DNA of 58,247 bases from Bacteroidia bacterium (GTDB taxonomy: Bacteria > Bacteroidota > Bacteroidia > Flavobacteriales > Flavobacteriaceae): the NCBI GenBank assembly GCA_030427585.1, contig JAUIBW010000034.1, positions 1 to 58,247 of the forward strand. The letters are read 5' to 3'. Positions 1 through 9,039 of the stretch are shown here, one piece after another. Positions within the stretch are counted from its first letter, which is position 1, and the number at the start of each line of letters is the position of its first letter. A model generated the notes under the pieces. The model saw only the letters and a list, made by a program, of their open reading frames with translations. It searched no databases and had not been told where the DNA came from. Both the position numbers and the translations under genes were made by a program.

Positions 1-137
1 TATAAGGCCTAACAGATCCAGCCCAAGAAATTCTGGAAAATACCGAACTAGAATAAAACCTAAAGTCACTAAAAACCAAAAAGATGCAATATGACAAATC
101 TCTTAACTTAATGACATTGCGCTAGCGGGAGCAGGGG

Positions 138-272
138 GATGATGAATTAGTATTTGATGTCTTCGAGCCAGAACTCGAAGACATCAAAACAGAGATGGAA
201 AATGCTTATGAGCTTGCATTACCTTTGAACGTTGACCTTAGACTAGGTGACAATTGGCTTGAAACACATTAA
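138..272 (+). pseudogene. polA: C-terminal remnant of DNA polymerase I (polA)
   Basis: This frame reads DDELVFDVF, then a stretch with ENAYELALPLNVDL, and ends in GDNWLETH before TAA. That matches the end of family-A DNA polymerase I, where HDELVFDV carries the palm-domain motif C and the protein finishes in NWLEAH or similar. The catalytic-motif His is replaced by Asp. The frame is closed by TAG at 123-125, and stops close all three plus frames within the first 125 bases, so no intact polA leads into it. About 44 codons of an approximately 900-codon gene survive. It looks like a decayed partial duplicate; an intact polA must lie elsewhere in the genome. Confidence 0.6.
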
Positions 273-311
273 ATCCAACATACATCTAATAAACGATAAA
301 GACGCTATCTT

Positions 312-1115
312 CTATTTTTGATAAAAAACGTATTCGTCTACATAATCATAAAATTCCATAAGTTTTCCGTTAGTATTGGGTTGGATAGTCATGATCATAC
401 CATCTGGATTCAAACTAACTGTACTTGGACCTACTTCATGATATGGGTATCCAATCTCGGAAGGTAACATTTCTTTAAATCGCAAGAAGCACTGAACACC
501 ATCCTGTACAGAAATGGTTGAAGAAAAGCTTGATATTATACTTTTAACATTAAAAAGTGTATTATTATACATTTCAAAAGTTTCAGCAGTGAAATCTTTA
601 CGTATTATAAGTTTGGTTCTTTCGGTTCTATCATGAGGTTCATGCCCAAAATGTGTAGCATTATAACTCACAAAATCCCATTCACCTAAAAAAACTTTGG
701 TATTTGTGGTAAGGTATATCGTTATTGGTAATCCTGAAAATTCATTACTCTTATACTTGACCAATTCGAGAGGATCGTTAAAATTAGCTCCTGCCGCAGC
801 CCAATTGCTGACCACATTATCATCTGTATAAAGATCTATATAATAAAAAACTTCTTTTTCTATTCCGTTGGTAACTTCTAATTCACCAGAAGCATTAAGT
901 TTTCCTGTATACAATGGATTTACTTCATTTACATAATCATCTTTTGATCGATAGATATCAATATTAATATCTGTTAACGCATAATCTGCGGCTACCCCTT
1001 CGGGAAATTCGGGTACTTGAATCCACAACCTTGGGGTTGGTGACGAATCGTCAGAGCCACATCCTATAATCAAAACCACTATTAAAATTAACCCTAATTT
1101 TTTCTTTACTTTCAT
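312..1115 (-). CDS. Putative lipoprotein of unknown function
   Basis: The 267-residue product starts with a short basic stretch (MKVKKK), a hydrophobic core and the lipobox LIIGC with the lipidated Cys at residue 19. A GSDDSSPTP linker follows, as is usual for flavobacterial surface or periplasmic lipoproteins. The rest is rich in Thr, Tyr and Asn and looks beta-rich. No family is recognised. The phrase FLGEWDFVSYN near residue 140 resembles the start of small lipocalin-like domains in Bacteroidota lipoproteins, but the match is weak. It lies 98 bases downstream of the DUF5694 gene on the same strand, so co-transcription is possible. No clear terminator follows it. Confidence 0.7.
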   Translation of the reverse strand: MKVKKKLGLILIVVLIIGCGSDDSSPTPRLWIQVPEFPEGVAADYALTDINIDIYRSKDDYVNEVNPLYTGKLNASGELEVTNGIEKEVFYYIDLYTDDNVVSNWAAAGANFNDPLELVKYKSNEFSGLPITIYLTTNTKVFLGEWDFVSYNATHFGHEPHDRTERTKLIIRKDFTAETFEMYNNTLFNVKSIISSFSSTISVQDGVQCFLRFKEMLPSEIGYPYHEVGPSTVSLNPDGMIMTIQPNTNGKLMEFYDYVDEYVFYQK

Positions 1116-1213
1116 AGTTTTTTAAAAAAATTATAACATTTTTAGCAAATTATACATCTTAACTCAAGCTTTTTGAATTATTACACTTCTCATTATTTTC
1201 AATTAGAAACAAG

Positions 1214-2077
1214 TCATTCTACAACATCTTTTAATTCGACAACTTGCCAATCTGGATTGTATTCGATTAAATTTTCAAAAACCGCAATATGGCTTGCTCC
1301 CATTAAAACCATAATTCGCTGATCCTCATGAGTTATATATTTCTGCATGATACTATATGAATAAATGTTACGTTTTACCCATTCTGAACCTAAAAATGCA
1401 CCTACTTGATTGTCTACTTCTCCAGCCTGCGTAGCTTTGTTAATGTACCAACCAAAATCAGATTTTCTTTGCTCTTCATCATTTAAATAGTATAAAATAT
1501 CTTTAAGAGGTATCTTATTATAAACAAGTGTATTATATTCTTTTTCATATTTCATAATATCCTTTTCAAATTCTGAAATCAACACCTCTTGCTTTGCCGC
1601 TTTCATTACCTTCATCAAACTATCAAAAGGAAACGATGTCTCTCTATAATCTATACCATAAACTCTATTATGATCTAATCTTTTAGCTACTTTAAATCCA
1701 AGTTGCAAAATCTCGTTTCTACTTTTTTTGCCCCAATCTGATGTTTTATACAAATTATAAATAGAATCTAATTTAGGCTGATACGTTACCGTTCTCTCAA
1801 CAAAAACTTTTGTAGGTTTAAACTCAACAATTTTGGTTACAATTTCATCAAGTTCACGTTGGTATTGATCAGATAAAATATCTATTTCGTCTGCCTGAGC
1901 TACATCAAGGTCTGCTTGTTTATAATTATCCCAATGCGATGTACCTACCAGCAACACCTGGATTTTAGAAGACTTTTTTTCTTTTTTTTGGTTTTGATTC
2001 TTAGTTTCGTTTGTAGATTGTGCATTACATGATGTCAATGTAATTATAACGCCAAGAATTAATGATAACTTTCTCAT
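1214..2077 (-). CDS. DUF5694 (TraB-like) lipoprotein
   Basis: The 287-residue product has a lipoprotein signal with LTSC (Cys17), a Lys-rich linker at about 25-38, and then a DUF5694 domain. Two signature pieces are visible: VLLVGTSHW near the N-terminus and LMGASHIAVFENLI near the C-terminus. This GTxH/GxxH pairing is typical of the TraB/PrgY/GumN-like superfamily, some of which are proposed metal-dependent proteases; activity here is inference. An in-frame ATG exists 30 bases further upstream, but it sits directly beside the -7 promoter element at 2105-2112, which would leave almost no leader, and it puts extra residues before the signal peptide. The ATG at 2077 is therefore preferred. Confidence 0.78.
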   Translation of the reverse strand: MRKLSLILGVIITLTSCNAQSTNETKNQNQKKEKKSSKIQVLLVGTSHWDNYKQADLDVAQADEIDILSDQYQRELDEIVTKIVEFKPTKVFVERTVTYQPKLDSIYNLYKTSDWGKKSRNEILQLGFKVAKRLDHNRVYGIDYRETSFPFDSLMKVMKAAKQEVLISEFEKDIMKYEKEYNTLVYNKIPLKDILYYLNDEEQRKSDFGWYINKATQAGEVDNQVGAFLGSEWVKRNIYSYSIMQKYITHEDQRIMVLMGASHIAVFENLIEYNPDWQVVELKDVVE

Positions 2078-2088
2078 TGTATATATCT

Positions 2089-2116
2089 TTTGTTTTATTG
2101 GAGTCAAATATATTTG
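2089..2116. promoter_or_regulatory. Overlapping divergent promoter on a CAAATATATTTG palindrome
   Basis: The perfect 12-base palindrome CAAATATATTTG (2105-2116) supplies the Bacteroidota -7 element TATATTTG on both strands. On the minus strand (2105-2112) it sits about 28 bases before the DUF5694 ATG. On the plus strand (2109-2116) a TTTG lies upstream at 2089-2092, so it could drive the small membrane genes that begin near 2286. The plus-strand spacing of 16 bases is a little short. No convincing minus-strand -33 element is seen. Confidence 0.4.
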
Positions 2117-2285
2117 GTCCCTAAACCATAAATTTTCTTTTTATTGCAACAGGAATAATTATCAAATGAAACGGTGATTATACCGTATAACATTTTTTGT
2201 TGTACCAAAACAGGGATTGATCCATAGAAAAACCATGTTTATCCTAATTTTTACAATCAATGCCTTAAAAAAATAACTTTACAGT

Positions 2286-2583
2286 ATGTATAAAAAAAGA
2301 GTGGAAATATCATTTAATACTTGCCTTAATTCTATCAAGTCTGGACTTTTTTGAAATATTGAATGGTGAAGAATTCAAGTCTCTAAAAAAACTTGATCCT
2401 TTATACTTATGGTCTAAGTCTACATTTTACATATCGGTTATTGCTATCTATTGTATTAATCTCAAAGTTGTATGTCCCAGATTTCTAAAAAAGAATCATT
2501 TGTTATGGTTTTTTATTTCTATACTAGGCTTAATTCTAATTTTTAAAGCAATTAGATACGTATTTGAAAGTGATTGTTTTTGA
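2286..2583 (+). pseudogene. Small membrane protein interrupted by a frameshift in an A7 tract
   Basis: ATG at 2286 opens MYKK and then enters a run of seven A (2292-2298). Reading on gives a short dead-end peptide. With six A the frame becomes MYKKEWKYHLILALIL and continues through DFFEILNGEEF to the stop at 2583, a 98-residue protein with about three hydrophobic segments (roughly residues 8-22, 45-60, 72-92). Without the shift, only a 74-residue protein from a TTG at 2359 is possible, and it would lack the first hydrophobic segment. The frame is open back to 2269 but has no ATG or GTG of its own. A real mutation, a sequencing error or slippage during transcription or translation could explain this. 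The family is not recognised. Confidence 0.5.
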
Positions 2584-2606
2584 AATTAAAGGTCAACACA
2601 ATTACT

Positions 2607-2753
2607 ATGAACAAACCAGAAGGTTTTGGTATTATGTTATTGACAATTCTTATTTCGCCTTACCCCCTTTTATACAGTACCATTGTGTATCCGGTTTTAA
2701 AACTTATTGAAGGTAAGGATCTAAACAAAGTAGAACTTGATTTACTCAAATAG
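2607..2753 (+). CDS. Small single-span membrane protein, hypothetical
   Basis: A 48-codon frame from ATG 2607 to TAG 2753 encodes MNKPEGFGIMLLTILISPY followed by PLLYSTIVYPVLKLIEGKDL and a short charged tail. One hydrophobic stretch (about residues 8-32) would span the inner membrane. It follows the frameshifted membrane gene by 23 bases on the same strand and probably belongs to the same transcript. It is short and has no recognised family, so it could be spurious. Its membrane character and close spacing are the only support. Confidence 0.4.
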   Translation: MNKPEGFGIMLLTILISPYPLLYSTIVYPVLKLIEGKDLNKVELDLLK

Positions 2754-2837
2754 CAAAAAGACTTTTAAGTTTAGAAGTTAATATTTTTTATAGGCAACGA
2801 AATGATTTTAACTTTTTTGTCTTTTATGCACGAAAAA

Positions 2838-4037
2838 TTATTCCATTTCTTTCATCATATCCTTATAAAAATCATAATAATTTAAAAAAGTAGGAATCAC
2901 TGGTCCATTAAATGGATTGGGGCCGTTAAATAGTACACAAACACCAATATCATTATCAGGATCAATTAACAATTGGGTTTTATATTGATTTACATTACCC
3001 CCATGATATAGTATTCTTCTACTTCTGTAATCCAAAACTCGCCAACCCATTGCATAATAAGAGTCTGTTACTCCATCCCACAAATTAACATATGTGTCTT
3101 CATTGCTGGTACAAATAATAGGGTTAAAAATATCACTAAGACTTTCTTTTGAAATAATATCGGGACGATATCCTAATAATACTTTTAAATACTCTCCCAT
3201 ATCAGAGATTGATGCATTAATCCCTCCCGCTGCAGCTACATTATAATAGTTTTTATGAATCTCTGTAACCTTATATTTTTTTGAATAATGATTATATTTA
3301 TGAGGAAGAGCTACATTATCATTCTTTCTTATTGCAGTATATGTACTTGATGCTGTATGCATTCCTGCCGGAGTAAATACTCTCTCTTTAAGTAGGGTTT
3401 CAAATGATTTTTCGGTTTGGTTTTCCATTATTTTTTCAATAACCGAAAATATTGCATTTTGATATTCGTAATCTACTCCTTCTCTAGAAACAACTCCTTT
3501 TCTTTTAAAACTTCTAATAATTTGCTCTAAAGACCACCCTTTTTGTATAAGCTTAGTATATGTATAAGGATAAAGTCCTGTTGTATGTGATAATAAATGA
3601 TGTATTTTAAGTCGATCTGCCTGTTCACTATTTCTTAAACTAAATGCTTTTACCGATTCTCTAACATTTTGATCCCATTGCAATTCATCTCGATCTACTA
3701 AATTTCCTGCTAAAACCGCTGTTACACCTTTTGATAAGCTTGCAATTCTAAAGACTGTATTTACATCTACAGAATCTTGTGTATGAATTTCTTTTACTCC
3801 AAAACCTTTTTTATAAATAACAGTATCGCCTTTAACCACAACAATAGCTGCTCCAGGGCATTCTGAAACATTAAAATTAGTAGTAAAAAACTTCTCGTAA
3901 TGCTCTAAGAAAAAAGATAGAGAATCTTTTTTTGATATTTCTGGCTTCTCATCTATTACAACAACTCTTTCTTTAGATTTTGATGTAGTGCATGCCATCA
4001 AAAAAACCAAAGTAAATACAACATAAAAATATTTCAT
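2838..4037 (-). CDS. Serine hydrolase, beta-lactamase/class C (PBP4*-like) lipoprotein
   Basis: The 399-residue product begins with a lipoprotein signal ending LMAC (Cys16). The class C beta-lactamase/DD-peptidase fold is shown by SxxK (S100-L-S-K103, in RIASLSKG), the Tyr motif YQN at 192-194 and HGG at 345-347, the usual stand-in for KTG. The context VFRIASLSKGVTAVL and LLSHTTGLYPY is typical of family S12. Such proteins are esterases, D-aminopeptidases or peptidoglycan-editing enzymes more often than resistance enzymes. As a lipoprotein it should act in the periplasm or at the outer membrane. It is 70 bases downstream of the DUF5916 gene on the same strand. Confidence 0.88.
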   Translation of the reverse strand: MKYFYVVFTLVFLMACTTSKSKERVVVIDEKPEISKKDSLSFFLEHYEKFFTTNFNVSECPGAAIVVVKGDTVIYKKGFGVKEIHTQDSVDVNTVFRIASLSKGVTAVLAGNLVDRDELQWDQNVRESVKAFSLRNSEQADRLKIHHLLSHTTGLYPYTYTKLIQKGWSLEQIIRSFKRKGVVSREGVDYEYQNAIFSVIEKIMENQTEKSFETLLKERVFTPAGMHTASSTYTAIRKNDNVALPHKYNHYSKKYKVTEIHKNYYNVAAAGGINASISDMGEYLKVLLGYRPDIISKESLSDIFNPIICTSNEDTYVNLWDGVTDSYYAMGWRVLDYRSRRILYHGGNVNQYKTQLLIDPDNDIGVCVLFNGPNPFNGPVIPTFLNYYDFYKDMMKEME

Positions 4038-4107
4038 ATTACGACATTCTATAGGGTCGCAAAATACGTTTAATATTATTTATTGTATAAAAACTTTTTC
4101 AGAAACT

Positions 4108-6801
4108 TTACAATACAAATCGATAGGTTGCTTTGATTAAAAATGTGTTGTCTGGCTGCTGATTTAGTATTTGATTATCTAAACTTCTAAATAAGTCGTC
4201 AGAGGGATTTCCATCTCCAGTAATACCTTGTGACCAGACCAAAAATATTTCAGAACCAGGAATATATTCCCATCGTAGCACCAGATTAGAACGAAACTGA
4301 ACAAATGCGAAATCTGGATCACTAATAGTATAATCTACATTACCATCCCTATCCTCATCTACAGAGTACTCATCATCTGCAAACGAAATCTGATCCTGAT
4401 CATATAATGTTACTCTCTCATCCAGGTTTTTGGCTACTGCATTAGTAACATAGTTAAAATCGGTATATCTTCCTCGAGATATAAATGGTTGTCCATAATA
4501 CTGAATAGTAAGATTAGGATTAATACTATAATTTAACCGTATACTTGCACTTAAAGTTTGTTGATTGATTTTAGCAGTTATATATCTTGGAGTACCATTG
4601 AAATCAACATCTGTAACATACTGGGTTTTATTTGGGTTCTCTACAAACTCTGGATTTAAAGACATACTAAACGCATTAAATGGCTGATATCTAAGCCTTA
4701 ATACATATCGCCTAAAAGAGAAGTTATTGTCGGTTGTCCAGGAATTTACATGACCAACAGTAAAATTAAATTTCTTTCTTTGATCAGATCCAAAAAATAA
4801 CACTCCTATATTTTCTTGAGAAAATCTCCACCTAGGGCCTCCACGCAGAACAGTATTTGTAAAAATACGAGGTTTATGAATCATCTCAACTTCAGTCCAC
4901 CAATTATTTTGATAATCTATATTTCCACCCAATACATATTGAATACGATTATAGTTACCCTCAAAATCAAATGCTGATGATTGACTAAATCTCACATTAG
5001 CTCTTCTATAAAATTTGGTAGGTTTTAAGAAAAGATAGCGAAGATTTGCAAATTGCCTGATATCATCTGCCTGACGTAAAAACCCAATATCATTTAATTC
5101 TAACTCTGGAGAACGCCAGAAAACTCCTGCTTCATACCTCCAATTTCCACCTCCTGATTTCCCTCCTGTAAGTTTACCACCAGTTCCGGTTAATGAAGTT
5201 CTATTGGGATCTAATTCTACATGATCTGCATCAACACGTTGAAAAAGATGCGTAAGTGAATTCTGGGTTTTTTCAATAGATTCTTCAGAACCTTCTACGT
5301 GACTAGCTACAATATTACCTTCGATAAAATACTTTCTATCTTTCCAGTTATGTCTAAAATCTAATCCTGCAGTATATGCTGATTTACGAAGAAGATTAAG
5401 GTTATTTTCTCTTGTTCCTGCTACTTCTGATGTCTCATCAGTATTTGGGTCATCCTCATCAATATCAAAGGTGTCCCCAAGATTTCGGTTAGTTGCCGTA
5501 ATAATCCCTCCAATAAAAGAGTTACGTTGATTAAAGTCCTTTTGTACCCTTCCGACCATATAGTTTGTTAGAGGTTCTACAATAGCCTCTCTTTTATTAC
5601 CATTTTCATCTTCAATTTTAGCTATCTCTCTCGAAGTTACACTCTCTAAAACACCAATAGACCATCCATCTTTGGTTTTTCCACTAAACTTTGCTGCTCC
5701 AAGAATTGTAGTATTAGTGGGTTTATCGATAAATTCGTTGTCAATTCCCGAAATTGATCCTTGTGGGCTTCTTCCTATTCTACGAGAATAAAATAGATTA
5801 TCCTGGTTATTGGCAAAACGATAGTCAAAAATATTTTTATTCTCTACGAAAAAAGGTCGTTGCTCTCTAAAGAAAATCTGAAATCCATCTAATGCAATAG
5901 CAGCGGGATCTGCTTCGACCTGACCAAAATCAGGATTTACCGTTAGATCCAAAGTTAGATCATTTGTAATTCCGATTTTTGCATCTAATCCTCCATTCAA
6001 TTTAAAATCTTCACCATCCCTAAATGGGTTTCCTTTTTCCTCAGGGTATGTATCAAATTGTGTTACTGCAAATGGCTGGATTTCTAATTGTTTTTGTGCT
6101 TCGATATTAATCAGACCATGTAATTCTCCAAATTCACTTATAAATCCAGGAGCATCTCTAGGTATTCTTTGCCAAACTGATCGTTCAGCTTTTCGAAAAA
6201 ACAGCCTGTTTACCTGAAGCCCCCATACCTGTTCTTTGCTTTTACCAAATTTTACCTGGCTTAATGGTATTTTTATTTCTGCGGTCCATCCTTCATTATC
6301 TATATTGCTCGCTGCATACCATATTGGGTTCCAGCTGCTATCCCAATTATCTCCATTTTGTGAAACAAACTCATCTCCTTTCACTCCTGCAGCTGTTATA
6401 GTAAAAGAAAATGCAGTTCTCTTATCATGATACGTGTCTAAGATAAGTGTAATACGATCTCCGGCAAAACCGTCTCTTCTTGATAGTCTTTTTTCAATTT
6501 TATCGGGTTCGGCATCATAACAACGATAAGCTACATACAGATATTTCTGATCATATGCAATTTTGAATTTGGTCTTTTGACTTGGGGGTGTATTTTCATC
6601 AGGTTGATTTTCAATAAAATCACCGGCCCATTCTACCACATCCCAACCAGGCTCATCAATTATACCATTAATTGTTAGTTCTTCGGTATTATTAAGTAAT
6701 TTTGTAGTATAAATTCGTTTTTTAACTGTACTAGTAGAATCTTGCGCAGTAAAAATAATAGGAAACAAAAAGAGTACCAACAGACAGGTATAACATTTCA
6801 T
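4108..6801 (-). CDS. DUF5916 outer-membrane protein with N-terminal CBM9-like domain
   Basis: The 897-residue product has a cleavable signal peptide (about residues 1-19, ending FTAQ). A CBM9-like beta-sandwich covers about 35-240 (ELTINGIIDEPGWD, YLYVAYRCYDAEPDKI, WTAEIKIPLSQV). A DUF5916 region follows, with DLTVNPDFGQVEADPA and FFREQRPFFVEN, typical of this family, and then a long alternating polar/aromatic stretch ending in ATYRFVL, consistent with a C-terminal outer-membrane barrel. The family is common in Bacteroidota and its substrate is unknown. The gene stands alone on the minus strand, divergent from rplM across a 281-base gap. Confidence 0.88.
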   Translation of the reverse strand: MKCYTCLLVLFLFPIIFTAQDSTSTVKKRIYTTKLLNNTEELTINGIIDEPGWDVVEWAGDFIENQPDENTPPSQKTKFKIAYDQKYLYVAYRCYDAEPDKIEKRLSRRDGFAGDRITLILDTYHDKRTAFSFTITAAGVKGDEFVSQNGDNWDSSWNPIWYAASNIDNEGWTAEIKIPLSQVKFGKSKEQVWGLQVNRLFFRKAERSVWQRIPRDAPGFISEFGELHGLINIEAQKQLEIQPFAVTQFDTYPEEKGNPFRDGEDFKLNGGLDAKIGITNDLTLDLTVNPDFGQVEADPAAIALDGFQIFFREQRPFFVENKNIFDYRFANNQDNLFYSRRIGRSPQGSISGIDNEFIDKPTNTTILGAAKFSGKTKDGWSIGVLESVTSREIAKIEDENGNKREAIVEPLTNYMVGRVQKDFNQRNSFIGGIITATNRNLGDTFDIDEDDPNTDETSEVAGTRENNLNLLRKSAYTAGLDFRHNWKDRKYFIEGNIVASHVEGSEESIEKTQNSLTHLFQRVDADHVELDPNRTSLTGTGGKLTGGKSGGGNWRYEAGVFWRSPELELNDIGFLRQADDIRQFANLRYLFLKPTKFYRRANVRFSQSSAFDFEGNYNRIQYVLGGNIDYQNNWWTEVEMIHKPRIFTNTVLRGGPRWRFSQENIGVLFFGSDQRKKFNFTVGHVNSWTTDNNFSFRRYVLRLRYQPFNAFSMSLNPEFVENPNKTQYVTDVDFNGTPRYITAKINQQTLSASIRLNYSINPNLTIQYYGQPFISRGRYTDFNYVTNAVAKNLDERVTLYDQDQISFADDEYSVDEDRDGNVDYTISDPDFAFVQFRSNLVLRWEYIPGSEIFLVWSQGITGDGNPSDDLFRSLDNQILNQQPDNTFLIKATYRFVL

Positions 6802-6998
6802 GATGATTAGAAGTTTGATGATTGATATAACTAAGATGACAGAAATTATTTTAGTTTGTCACACTTTATACCATTTTTTAGTAAAAAATTAACAAGAGAA
6901 GGTGATTATAGAGCATAAAACAAACAAGACAACTCCTTATTACATCAATATCACTGAAAACCAATGCATCATACTTTAAAAATAATATCTATTACCTA

Positions 6999-7029
6999 TT
7001 TGCTATATAAATATATAATTGTACATTTG
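6999..7029 (+). promoter_or_regulatory. Promoter of the rplM-rpsI operon
   Basis: TTTG at 6999-7002 and TACATTTG at 7022-7029 match the Bacteroidota consensus TTTG/TAnnTTTG with 19 bases between them. The expected transcript start is near 7035, giving a leader of roughly 50 bases before the GTG of rplM. This is the best-matching promoter in the window. Confidence 0.75.
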
Positions 7030-7082
7030 CACCCCTATTTTATATAGGAAAAGGAATGTTTAATTAAGTAAAAATAATTAGT

Positions 7083-7538
7083 GTGGACACATTAAGTTAC
7101 AAAACAGTATCTGCCAATAAAGCTACCGTTACAAAAGAATGGTTGCATGTAGATGCTGAAGGACAGACTTTAGGGCGTCTTTCTTCTGTAGTTGCAGTAC
7201 TACTAAGAGGAAAACACAAGCCTAACTTTACCCCACACGTTGATTGCGGTGATAATGTTATCATTACCAATGCCGAGAAAATCAACTTAACAGGAAAAAA
7301 GTGGACTGATAAATCGTATATCCGTCACACTGGATACCCTGGAGGGCAAAGAAGTCTTACTGCTCAGGAATTGTATGACAAAAATCCAGAGCGTTTAATC
7401 GAAAAAGCGGTAAAAGGAATGTTACCTAAAAACAAATTAGGTGCAGCTTTATTCCGTAATTTAAAGGTATATGCAGGAGCAGATCATAATCAGGAAGCTC
7501 AGCAACCTAAAACTGTTAACTTAAACGAATTTAAGTAA
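7083..7538 (+). CDS. rplM: 50S ribosomal protein L13
   Basis: The 151-residue product is full length for L13, with a short N-terminal extension ([20 protein letters not shown]) compared with E. coli. Family landmarks include [29 protein letters not shown] and [13 protein letters not shown]. It assembles early onto 23S rRNA in the large subunit. The start is GTG: the only nearby upstream ATG (in AGGAATG) is followed by TAA after two codons. The stop overlaps the rpsI start (TAATG), so the two genes are translationally coupled, in the order usual across bacteria. Confidence 0.97.
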   Translation: MDTLSYKTVSANKATVTKEWLHVDAEGQTLGRLSSVVAVLLRGKHKPNFTPHVDCGDNVIITNAEKINLTGKKWTDKSYIRHTGYPGGQRSLTAQELYDKNPERLIEKAVKGMLPKNKLGAALFRNLKVYAGADHNQEAQQPKTVNLNEFK

Positions 7539-7924
7539 TGGAAGTTATTCACAAAATTGGCCGTAGAAAAACGGCTGTAGCCAGAGTGTACCTTAAGGAT
7601 GGTTCTGGAAAAATTACGGTTAACAAAAAAGACCTTAATGAATATTTCACTACTGCTACTTTACAATACAAAGTAAATCAGCCTTTAACTTTAACAAGTA
7701 ATGAGGACAAATACGACGTAAATGTAAATGTATATGGTGGCGGGATTACTGGACAGGCAGAAGCTGTTCGTCTAGCAATATCAAGAGCGGTATGCGAATT
7801 AGACGAAGAAAACAGATCAATCCTAAAACCAGAAGGTTTGTTAACCAGAGATCCAAGAATGGTAGAGCGTAAGAAATTCGGTCAGAAGAAAGCTCGTAAG
7901 AAATTCCAGTTCTCTAAACGTTAA
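7538..7924 (+). CDS. rpsI: 30S ribosomal protein S9
   Basis: The 128-residue product is a typical S9. It starts [19 protein letters not shown], carries [21 protein letters not shown] in the middle and ends in the basic tail [12 protein letters not shown]. In bacteria the final KR reaches toward the P-site tRNA anticodon. The ATG overlaps the rplM stop by one base. Confidence 0.97.
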   Translation: MEVIHKIGRRKTAVARVYLKDGSGKITVNKKDLNEYFTTATLQYKVNQPLTLTSNEDKYDVNVNVYGGGITGQAEAVRLAISRAVCELDEENRSILKPEGLLTRDPRMVERKKFGQKKARKKFQFSKR

Positions 7925-8055
7925 TTTATTAAAACAGTATTTGTTGTTACCTCAATTCGTGAGGGGTTAGTTTAGCATCTAAATGCACAAGGCCATACAA
8001 ACAAAAGTAGCCACTTGGGCATTGCTAATTCAACAGAACGTAAACTATTACAAAA
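7925..8055 (+). other. Possible structured leader between rpsI and rpsB
   Basis: This 131-base spacer holds no gene. Short self-complementary pieces are visible: CCTCA/TGAGG around ATTCG (7950-7964), and GCATctaaATGC just after it. Neither has a T-tract, so they do not look like terminators. An autoregulatory S2-binding leader is possible by analogy with other bacteria, but the pairing seen is weak. rpsB may be read through from the rplM promoter. Confidence 0.25.
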
Positions 8056-8868
8056 ATGGCAAACAATATCGAAGTAAAAGAATTACTTGATGCAGGTGTA
8101 CACTTTGGTCACCTTACAAGAAGATGGGATCCCAATATGGCACCATATATTTATATGGAGCGTAATGGTATTCACATTATTAACTTATATAAAACTGCTG
8201 CAAAAATTGATGAAGCTAGTGAAGCTTTGAAAAAAATAGCAGCGTCCGGCAGAAAAATCCTTTTTGTTGCGACTAAAAAACAAGCTAAAGAAATCGTAGC
8301 CGAAAAAGCAAGTAAAGCCAATCAGCCATACATTACAGAAAGATGGCCTGGCGGTATGCTTACTAACTTCGTTACTATCCGTAAAGCAGTCAAAAAAATG
8401 GCTTCTATCGACAGAATGAAGAAAGATGGCACCTTTAATACACTATCTAAAAAAGAACGTTTACAAGTAGATCGTTTAAGAGCAAAATTAGAAAAGAACT
8501 TAGGTTCTATTTCTGATATGACTCGTCTACCTGGGGCATTATTTGTTGTAGATATTACTCGCGAACACATTGCGGTAAAAGAAGCTCAAAAATTAAACAT
8601 TCCTATTTTTGCAATGGTTGATACTAACTCTGATCCACGTCAGGTGCAGTATGTAATCCCTGCAAATGATGATGCTTCTAAGTCTATAGACAAAGTTATG
8701 ACTTATGTTAGTGATGCTGTTATAGAAGGATTAAGCGAAAGAAAAGCAACTAAAGAAGCCCCTAAAAAAGAGGCTCCTAAAAAGGAAGCAAAAGCTGAAG
8801 CACCTGCAAAAGTTGAGGCTACAGTAGAAGCTCCTGTAACAGAAGCTGCAAAGCAAGAGGAAGAATAA
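8056..8868 (+). CDS. rpsB: 30S ribosomal protein S2
   Basis: The 270-residue S2 begins MANNIEVKELLDAGVHFGH and has the family signatures RWDPNMAPYIYMERNGIHI, RWPGGMLTNF and FVVDITREHIAVKEA. The core ends near residue 230. The last 40 or so residues are a low-complexity Lys/Glu/Ala/Pro tail (repeated KEAPK units), a common variable extension in flavobacteria. S2 binds late at the small-subunit neck and recruits S1. It lies upstream of tsf in the widespread rpsB-tsf arrangement, though tsf here seems to have its own promoter in the 171-base gap. Confidence 0.97.
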   Translation: MANNIEVKELLDAGVHFGHLTRRWDPNMAPYIYMERNGIHIINLYKTAAKIDEASEALKKIAASGRKILFVATKKQAKEIVAEKASKANQPYITERWPGGMLTNFVTIRKAVKKMASIDRMKKDGTFNTLSKKERLQVDRLRAKLEKNLGSISDMTRLPGALFVVDITREHIAVKEAQKLNIPIFAMVDTNSDPRQVQYVIPANDDASKSIDKVMTYVSDAVIEGLSERKATKEAPKKEAPKKEAKAEAPAKVEATVEAPVTEAAKQEEE

Positions 8869-8966
8869 ACAAATAGATTGTATATCTTATTAAAATTCGA
8901 AGTTAAGTTTATATCTCTGTGATAAAACTTAACTTTAATATAAAATCGATAAGTCGTTTGGTTCTT

Positions 8967-8974
8967 TACTTTTG
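8967..8974 (+). promoter_or_regulatory. -7 promoter element upstream of tsf
   Basis: TACTTTTG fits TAnnTTTG and lies 65 bases before the tsf ATG. No good TTTG is present at the expected -33 position; the nearest (8957-8960) is too close. This is a candidate internal promoter giving tsf transcription independent of rpsB. Confidence 0.4.
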
Positions 8975-9039
8975 TAGTAGTAACTAAACGACTTGTTTTT
9001 TATACAAACAATACATTTACACATTAAATATTTAAAGAT

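Noticed and set aside
2838..4037. Beta-lactam resistance gene
   Set aside because: It is a lipoprotein of the broad class C serine-hydrolase family with HGG in place of KTG. Nothing points to beta-lactam hydrolysis in particular.
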